DNA from: Conchocele bisecta
Taxonomy: Eukaryota > Mollusca > Bivalvia > Lucinida > Thyasiridae
DNA: 64,000 nucleotides
Assembly (NCBI GenBank): GCA_029237695.1
Contig: CM055268.1
Location: 52,041,131-52,105,130 of the forward strand
Reading direction: 5' to 3'
Position 1 is the first letter of the stretch, and every line of letters starts with the position of its first letter. Below the pieces are notes generated by a model, which saw nothing but the letters and a program-made list of their open reading frames with translations, searched no databases and was not told the DNA's origin. The position numbers and the translations under genes were made by a program. This document shows positions 57,383-64,000 of this stretch, piece by piece.

Positions 57383-58820
57383 TGCCGAGCCCGCTTGCGG
57401 AAAGCGAGACATAGTGATCACAATGATGACGTCCGGATGTCCGTCCGTCCGAAATCTGCGTTAAAGTTTTTATACAACCGTTTTTAAAAAACGGTACGTA
57501 TTATGTTTTACCGCACGGCGGGCGGGCGGCTGAAGAAAAAGCGCATAGTTTGTGTACACAACTCCTCTGAAACCGTTCAGTCGATTGATCTGAAACTATA
57601 CACACGTCTTCTGCACATATTGAAGATGTGCACCTTGGTGTTTTTATGCCGAAAAAATATTTTTTAACAAAAATATCACCTTTTTAACTTAGCCATTTTT
57701 TCTACATTTTTCTATACAATTCTATATATGGTACAGAGTTTGTGTACACAACTCCTCCGAAACCTTTCAGTAGATCGTTCTGAAACTATACACACGTCTT
57801 CTACACATATTGAAGATGTGCACCTTCGTGTTTTTATGCCGAAAAAATATTTTTTAACAAGAATATCATCTTTTTAACTTAGCCATTTTTTCTACATTTT
57901 TCTATACAATTCTATATACGGTAGCCATTTTTTCTACATTTTTCTATACAATTCTATATACGGTACAGAGTTTGTGTACACAACTCCTCCGAAACCGTTC
58001 AGTCGATCGTTCTGAAACTATACACACCACACGTCTTCTACACATGTTGAAGATGTGCACCTTGGTGTTTTTATGTGAAAACAATTTTTTTAACAAAAAT
58101 ATCACCTTTTTAACTTAGCCATTTTTTCTACATTATCGTATCCAATTTCCTATCATTTCTACTTTACACTCTACTTTTCTATCTCTGCCTAAATTAGTAT
58201 ACATGTTTAGCACGAGATGAAGAAATAATGCTATAGACTTTCAAATTCTCATTAATGTTTCTTGCCTTGGTGACAGCTTCACATCTTCGCTGTCTGGCCC
58301 ATATTCGACGGGCGTATTTTGTGACTTGCGGCACTCTTGTTAAATACCTTATATCTCTGCAGTCCTAAGTCACATTGACTTGAAACTTCATATGCTTATT
58401 AGTCATGATCATATATTCATGCTGTATCCCACTCATGCGGCCCCTGTGCCCAAGGTCAAGGTCAAATGACTTGGAAGTTTGCGTTCCGAAATCTGCGTTA
58501 AAAGTTTTTAAATACCTTATATCCCTGCAGTCCTAAGTCACATTGACTTGAAACTTCATATACTTATTATTCATCATCCATATATTCATTCTGAGTCCCA
58601 CTCATGCGGCCTCTGTGCCCAAGGTCAAATGACTTAGAAGTTTGCGTTAAAATTTCTGTCAAAATTTGCGGTAATGTTTTCACATACCTACTATCTCTGT
58701 AACTGTAAGTCTGATTTGCTTGAAACTTTGTATGCTTATTGGGCATCAAACTTCAAATAAATACACTCTGAGACCATCAAATGCCTCTGCGGGCTCGACA
58801 TGCGGGCCGCGGCCATCTGG
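57383..58820 (+). mobile_element. Helitron-like family d
   Basis: 5' end gccgagcccgcttgcggaaa gcgagacatagtgatca then gtccgtccgtccg. The interior has three units of about 200-240 bp (57500-58130, gtgtacacaactcctccgaa ... acacacgtcttctacacata) and later monomers with cccaaggtcaaggtcaaatg. The 3' end is gcgggctcgacatgcgggcc gcggccatCTGG. The ends share GAGCCCGC/GCGGGCTC. It is related to family c in its caps. Confidence 0.65.
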
Positions 58821-58957
58821 TTTTTTTAAGGCTGCCAGCGAGGGGATTAGCTTCGTTTATCGATGCCAGGTCTTGTTCGTAATCCAATTACTTTTAGGGG
58901 AAGGGGCAAAGTGACTTTAGTGTGGTATGGACCTGGCAACAGGTCAGGTTATTATAG

Positions 58958-59119
58958 GGTTAACTGTATTGTAATTTTGAGATTTGCGGTGTATATCAGA
59001 AAATGATAGGTCGGAAAATCTGTTTAATGGCGACGCGCCAGCGGAGCCATTAAACAGATTTTCCGACCTATCATTTTCTGATATACGCCGCAAATCTCAA
59101 AATTACAATGCGGTTAACC
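58958..59119. repeat. Large near-perfect hairpin, 74-nt arms
   Basis: The left arm ggttaactgtattgtaattt ... tgtttaatggc (58958-59031) pairs with the right arm (59046-59119) with about three mismatches across a 14-nt loop. The whole is one compact stem-loop of 162 nt. Confidence 0.85.
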
Positions 59120-59520
59120 TATTTCTAATGCACAAATTGAACATTTTGCAAAATTTTACCGATTCTACTTGTGAAAGTCGTACCGAGTGCAAGGTGTTTG
59201 CGCATGGCATACCGGACGAATCACACAAATAATGTTCCGCCAAGCAAAAAATAGTTCCAATTGAATTATACAATGTTTGAACAAATGTGTATAAAGTTAT
59301 GTTCATGCTTTCAAAATATTTCAATAATAAACTCAATAAACACATCATCAGAATTATAATTGCTACATATATTTTAAGATTTAATGTTTAACTTTCCCTC
59401 TGGTGCGATCTCTTAGCAACAATGTCGATGGCCGCAGCCTGTAAAACTCTCGGACTTTGTCAATTTGTGATGACTTGTCTAATCATTCGATCGTCACATA
59501 CTACCATTTGAGCTGCAACA

Positions 59521-59730
59521 TTACACAATTTGTGTGTGTGTGAACGATCTTTCTAATGCACTAATGACGTAATGCACTAATGACGTAACCAAATCGTCTA
59601 TGTCAGATTCGGTCAGTTTTGGGAATCGCCCGCCCTCAAATTTCGTTTTCGGCGGCGGCGACGGCTCCTTTTCGATTTCTAATAATGCCGTAGTCAGAAA
59701 CTCGTCATCTTCGTCTGTCATTTCTTCCAT
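59521..59730 (-). CDS. Possible exon or gene fragment, acidic N-terminus, unclassified
   Basis: A minus-strand frame of 69 codons starts at an ATG with a good context (ggaaATGG). The first 47 residues look like real protein: MEEMTDEDDEFLTTALLEIE, then KEPSPPPKTKFEGGRFPKLT and ESDIDDL. The local base composition is CG-richer than its surroundings. The pattern acidic stretch + RFPxLTExDIDxL reminds me of the N-terminus of tyrosine-recombinase (Crypton-like) proteins common in invertebrates; this is a weak inference. After LVTS the frame enters a 16-bp tandem repeat (gtcattagtgcattac) and loses character. The coding match therefore ends near 59585, by splicing or truncation. Confidence 0.3.
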   Translation of the reverse strand: MEEMTDEDDEFLTTALLEIEKEPSPPPKTKFEGGRFPKLTESDIDDLVTSLVHYVISALERSFTHTQIV

Positions 59731-59994
59731 TTCCAGTCTTACTTGTGAGTTAACGTTAAAATTTCAGAAAATCAGATTTTCCATCGATGACATATTCGCA
59801 TCTCCAAAGTAAACAAATTTGGCGTAGGAATATATTCATCGTGCATGGGTAAAGTGCCCCAGGGTATATATTGCGACCGTTCATCAACAATAATATACCT
59901 GTAATGTGTGGCCTTTAGCCAATCAGATTGCGTGATATTTATAGAGTGCATTAGAATCTAAGTTCAGTGCTGAATATATTTGTTATGCCCCACC

Positions 59995-60830
59995 ACGATA
60001 GTGGAGGGGGCATTTAGTGTTACCCTTGTCCGTCCGTCACCAACCTTGTAACTCATAACACTTTTAAACCATACTAGGTACAGACCTGAAACTTGGTGTG
60101 TACCTTCCTTATGATAAGTAAATGATGTGCAAAGTTTAATTTCAATTTTTTATTCAACCCCCGGGTCATGGATTATCTCCACCTTTCCCAATTTTGCCTT
60201 GTAACTCGTAAAATAATTAAATCATAATAGCTACAGACCTGAAACTTGTTATGTAGCTTCCTAGTGATGAGTAGATGCGCAAATTTTATTTCAATTTTTT
60301 ATTCGACCTCTCCGGGTCATGGATTATCTCACCTTTCCGACACCTTTCCGACGTAGATTTCACCATTTTTCCTTGTATCTTACACTCGCACCACCAATGA
60401 CATGACCTTGACCTTTGTGACATTCGAAATGGTGCTGAAACACTTAGCCATTTTCTTACGTCGAAAGTTTGTAAGAGTTTCTCCATCATGTGTTATCTTC
60501 AATATTACTTGAAGGATTGCTTTAATATTTGGACAGTTCATTCACCTGAATATGTTTGAGGCACTCACACAACCAATGACATGACCTTAACCTTTATGAC
60601 CTTCAAAATGGTGCTCGAACACTTGGCCATTTTCTTAAGTACTTTATGTCTCTGTAACATTCACCCTTCACTCGATTATCTTGAAATTCATATGCATTGA
60701 TACAGTTTTCCAAATAACACTGTCTGCATTTTCAAAATTATTCTGGATTCAACGTCACATGACAGGAATTTGCTTTTTTGATTAGCATTATGAGGCAGGT
60801 ATTTTGTATGTTCAGGCAATAAATATACGG
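59995..60830 (+). mobile_element. Helitron-like family e, 5' end and monomers
   Basis: 5' cap atgccccaccacgatagtgg agggggcat folds into a hairpin and is followed by gtccgtccgtcacc. Degenerate monomers follow (ttgtaactcgtaaaataatt, acagacctgaaacttg, cgggtcatggattatctc, tgaccttgacctttgtgac). The 3' end is not clear. A related fragment may be at about 1970-2230. Confidence 0.55.
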
Positions 60831-61450
60831 TATTTGGTTCAAGTAATCCGACCTATCCTAGTTTTTAGGCCCCCATAGCATGCTCATTAATAAAAAAATA
60901 AATAAAGACAAGGCTGGATTGGGTTGGCTGAAAGGGACGGTATGGAGGCTAACATATAATTATGTACATTAATTTAATTATTTGTGTATAATTAATGTGT
61001 CAAAATCATGTTTTTGGATCTTGAAGCAATTAATACCGTACCTTGAATTAAGAATTAAAAGTTATAGTCTTTGAGCAGTACAACACACATTATCAATAAA
61101 AAATATTGAAAGGTCAGGATAGCCATAAAATGTGTTGGGAAGCCTTCTTAAAGTACTATTTTATTCCTATTTTAGACTATATTTTCCTATTTTATTCCTA
61201 TTTTTTCACCGTCTGGATTCCTATTTTGTTTAACCAATCCCTCACTTGACGGCCTGCCAGTCATAAAGTGTATGTGCCTCATATTTTCATGAAAACAATT
61301 CACACAAATTCAGTCATTTTGAGATTTATGGCCAAAAATAGGTGGGTGGGGGTAAAAAAAGAAAAGAAAAAGAAGAAAAAGCATCTGAGGCGGTTACTGC
61401 ATTTTTATTCTGGGCCCGCTTGTTCAAAACATCTGTTAGCTTAACGGACT

Positions 61451-61998
61451 GTTAAATCCTTAACTGAATGGTTAAAATCTCTGTTTTAACAGGCCCCGTG
61501 CAGGCACCGGGGCGGGATCAACTGATCCTGAGAATAGTGCTGCAGTAGCCATTGCTTGTCGTAAAAGGCGACTAAACTGGCATAACGACTGGGTTCATAC
61601 TTTCCGGAACCCACTATACCGGATTTGGCCCTCATGTACATTTTTGGCTTTCTTGTATGTGAGAGTTGAGTCGGGCTGTGCCCCATATATAAAAGTAAGA
61701 TTAGCGCTAATCCTATTACTTTTAGGGGATGGGATAAATGATGCTGGTGTGGCGAGGGCCTGGCACCAGATCAGGTTGTTCTAATTTCAGGACTGAATAT
61801 ATATTTTGATTGTAAATATTGAGTTCTGAAGTTGGGATTTACCCCCCTCGGACAGGTGGATACGGGACACGACCCCGTTGACCCGTCTGCGTGTAGACTC
61901 CCTGAGGCTTGTACCTCTATGTCAGAAAAGCGGAAGTTAAACCCTATTCACTCACTCACTGTTTTAACAGAGATTTTAACTATTCAGTTAAGGATTTA
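61451..61998. mobile_element. Palindromic MITE with a SINE inserted at its centre
   Basis: The MITE arms taaatccttaactgaatggt taaaatctctgttttaacag (61451-61491) and their inverse ctgttttaacagagatttta ac...aaggattta (61959-61998) are separated by a 467-bp insert. The 12 bases ctgttttaacag occur at both edges of the insert, as a target duplication would. Confidence 0.75.
61492..61958 (+). repeat. SINE-like retroposon with (CACT)n tail
   Basis: It starts gccccgtgcaggcaccgggg and includes cattgcttgtcgtaaaaggc gactaaa, a motif common in mollusc repeats. It shares tggcaccagatcaggttgtt ctaatttcagg with the 10336-10770 repeat. It ends aagttaaaccctattcactc actcact. It is flanked by a 12-bp direct repeat (ctgttttaacag). 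I could not identify convincing A and B boxes. Confidence 0.65.
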
Positions 61999-62325
61999 GC
62001 AGGGCCCTTCTACTTAGTGGATTGGCATGAAACTTTCACAGATTACTTATAATACATAGCAGATCATTTTACATATGCATCTGACGTAACCAAGGTCACC
62101 AAGGTCATGACCTTGGCGGCCATTTTGTCGGCCATCTTGGATATTACGTAATTTTGGCATATAGTACTATAAAAATACAAATAAATTGTCATGAAACACA
62201 TTTTTTATTGCATGTTGTGTCAAAAGTGTATTATAATAACCATCAATTAGTCAAAACAGTAAATTGGATGCTATGGATACAGGCAAATCATAAGTGATCG
62301 GCCGTAATTGCTTTGAGAAATAAAA

Positions 62326-62356
<31 letters not shown>

Positions 62357-63099
62357 CAACTTTTTTTTACTTTTCAAAGCCATGTATGAATGAATATATG
62401 ATGTTACTGTGCCACTGAAATGGAATAGTGAGGCTTACAATTATAACTGTATATATTCATTGGGAATGGCATGAGTCTTTTTCAATGTTTTCCTCTCGAA
62501 ACTTTCCAACAAGCCATTTATGACATTCTTCCTGAATGATATTGGATTCTGCAATTTGTCTTCGCCGCGCGATTCACGGACAGTATGTAACCATTCACTA
62601 AAGCAGTTTCCACTACATTAGGCCTTTTTTTTTTAATTGGTTTACTGATCCGCCGCACCTAATTTTGCCGATTTAGAAAAAAATTAAAATTGGCATCTCA
62701 AATTTTTTTTTTAATTTCCGCCGAAGTCCGTAAAAGGAAATAAAAAAAATTGACTTTGTCAATGTTTCATCTCGCGTTCGCGCCGATCCACCGCCGACCA
62801 TATTTTCGTCTCCGGGTCCGCGACGTTTCGTCTTACGTGATCGGTATGAAGTTAGTGCTCGCATTTTATTAATTAAAGCGTTTATTGATACAGATCAACC
62901 TCGCTCGCTCCTGCCTTCAGCACTTATCTTTATTTAAGTTTCCTTAATAGATAGTCATGCTTTAGAAATCGTATCGGTCCCGTTATTATTCGTTGATTAT
63001 ATGATCAGCCAACTCAAAATAATACACAATAGCGACATGTTCAATGTTCATCAGCAGATAGTCGACAGTTTACGGCAGGTCCATAAGTAGGAAGGGGGG

Positions 63100-64000
63100 G
63101 GGGGGGTGGATGTTATATATTTCTCAACAACAAAACATGGGAATTGTCTCGCGTTTTCGTGATCTCGCCTTCCGCTATTGAAAATAAGTTTGGCTCCAAC
63201 TCTATTCTGTCTGAAAATTCGGGCTTGTTTTGCTCATACATGTGTCAAAAGCATGCATGTTGAAATTGCTCATGCGTGTGTGTAGACCATAGTTCCAACA
63301 GTCATTCGAGATCGAGAATCAAAAACACACTAGCGCATCCATATCCATGCTAGTTATTCCACATCAGCCCAATGGAGAGCGGCGCATTGCCAAATGAGAC
63401 GTATGTTGTTATACACGATTGCCCCACTGTCATGCAGTGGTATCAACGTATTAGTTCGTTCCACCGTGTGATCGAGTAGCAAATTCTGAGGTACGCAGTT
63501 TTTAATAATCTATCGCCATATGGTAGTATTGTACATGTAATATCGTGATATCGTAGTATGTACTCGATAGCGATATTACGATGGCCTAAATGGAACACCG
63601 TAGTGGAGGGTAAAACATTGGGTGTGTCAATGCCTACGATGTGATACAGTTAAAAATTATATCTAAAATCAATTGTCGGTTCGCCCCTCCCAACTTGAAC
63701 CCCAGACAATGTCGCTGCCCTTGACATGCAATGGGCCTCACAATCGTCGGAACAAGCTGTGCCCGAGAGTCGTCCACCGCATACACAGCGTGGATACATA
63801 AATAATACTCCCGTTTTAAACGGGCGTATAAAACATATGCCTCCGTACACACACACACCCCCCCCCCCCCCCCCATACCCCCACCCACCACAACTAGCAC
63901 ACTTGTGACATATCATTTTCGGTCTAGGTGCACACCTGATGGTGTTTACAATCATCTGTTGGTAATCCAGTTTCACGTACAAAGTGTGACTGTTGAATTC
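63100..64000. repeat. E-family block and repeated tail
   Basis: 63125-63330 contains gtctcgcgttttcgtgatct cgcc and related E-family text. 63890-63990 (aactagcacacttgtgacat, cacctgatggtgtttacaat, cagtttcacgtacaaagtgt) is a second copy of 50095-50200. A C tract at about 63856-63874 is low complexity. Frames through it are not genes. Confidence 0.6.

Larger units (their letters stand above)
53247..64000. other. Downstream intron or flank, no further vasa exon recognised
   Basis: I looked for motif IV-VI segments (for example HGD near REREEAL, ARGLDI, HRIGRTGR) and found none. The remaining exons of lobe 2 should lie beyond 64000 unless the locus is broken. Most of the region is repeats listed below. 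About 56320-57280 and 62010-63090 hold nothing I can name apart from a degenerate E-family hairpin near 56560 and an A tract at about 62331-62356. Confidence 0.6.

Overview
This is eukaryotic, AT-rich, intron- and transposon-dominated DNA. The mix of repeats (poly-N-rich Helitron-like families with GTCC microsatellites, tRNA-derived SINEs, many hAT- and mariner/pogo-like MITEs) and the protein sequence of the one clear gene suggest a bivalve or related mollusc. That assignment is an inference from family knowledge.

The one gene I can support is the interior of a vasa (DDX4-type) DEAD-box RNA helicase on the + strand. Eight coding exons are visible, at 3305-3333, 6898-6981, 8053-8283, 12763-12834, 16422-16751, 36344-36645, 42691-42975 and 52937-53246. 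Together they give about 1.64 kb of coding sequence (about 547 codons) over 50 kb, and reading phase is kept across every junction. The first five exons encode a Gly-rich region with seven CCHC zinc knuckles. The last three encode helicase lobe 1: Q motif, motif I, Ia, Ib, II (DEAD) and III (SAT). The initiator exon lies upstream of the window. The exons for motifs IV-VI lie downstream, since nothing recognisable follows 53246.

Introns and flanks, left to right:
- 1-3304: upstream intron or flank with a fold-back element.
- 3334-6897: a long inverted repeat split by a Helitron-like element.
- 6982-8052: MITEs with a 56-bp perfect palindrome.
- 8284-12762: an inverted 'a'-family element, a SINE-like piece and 'b'-family copy 1.
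- 12835-16421: a 6-bp-TSD MITE (Y1), a hAT-like element with 8-bp TSD, and hairpin repeats.
- 16752-36343: a 19.6-kb intron of nested transposons (families a, X, Z, H, h, c, Y, W, V, M).
- 36646-42690: SINE, family a and family b.
- 42976-52936: Y2, families f and i, low-complexity tandems, the 'E' family and a second SINE.
- 53247-64000: an 'a' element split by a TA-flanked element, a 'd' element, a large hairpin, a possible minus-strand exon, family e, and a SINE inside a MITE.

The family letters are mine and refer only to this window. The most interesting points are: (1) the zinc-knuckle exons of vasa are all symmetric phase 1-1 and can be skipped or duplicated without changing frame; (2) at least six unrelated repeat families share one architecture (subterminal inverted repeat, GTCC-type microsatellite, tandem monomers, 3' hairpin ending in CTAG/CTGG/CTTG) that fits non-autonomous Helitron/Helentron elements; (3) many of these families keep the same TCAAGGTCA core; (4) several nested insertions can be proven from target-site duplications; (5) a long minus-strand open frame sits inside a 6-bp-TSD element and may be a captured exon.
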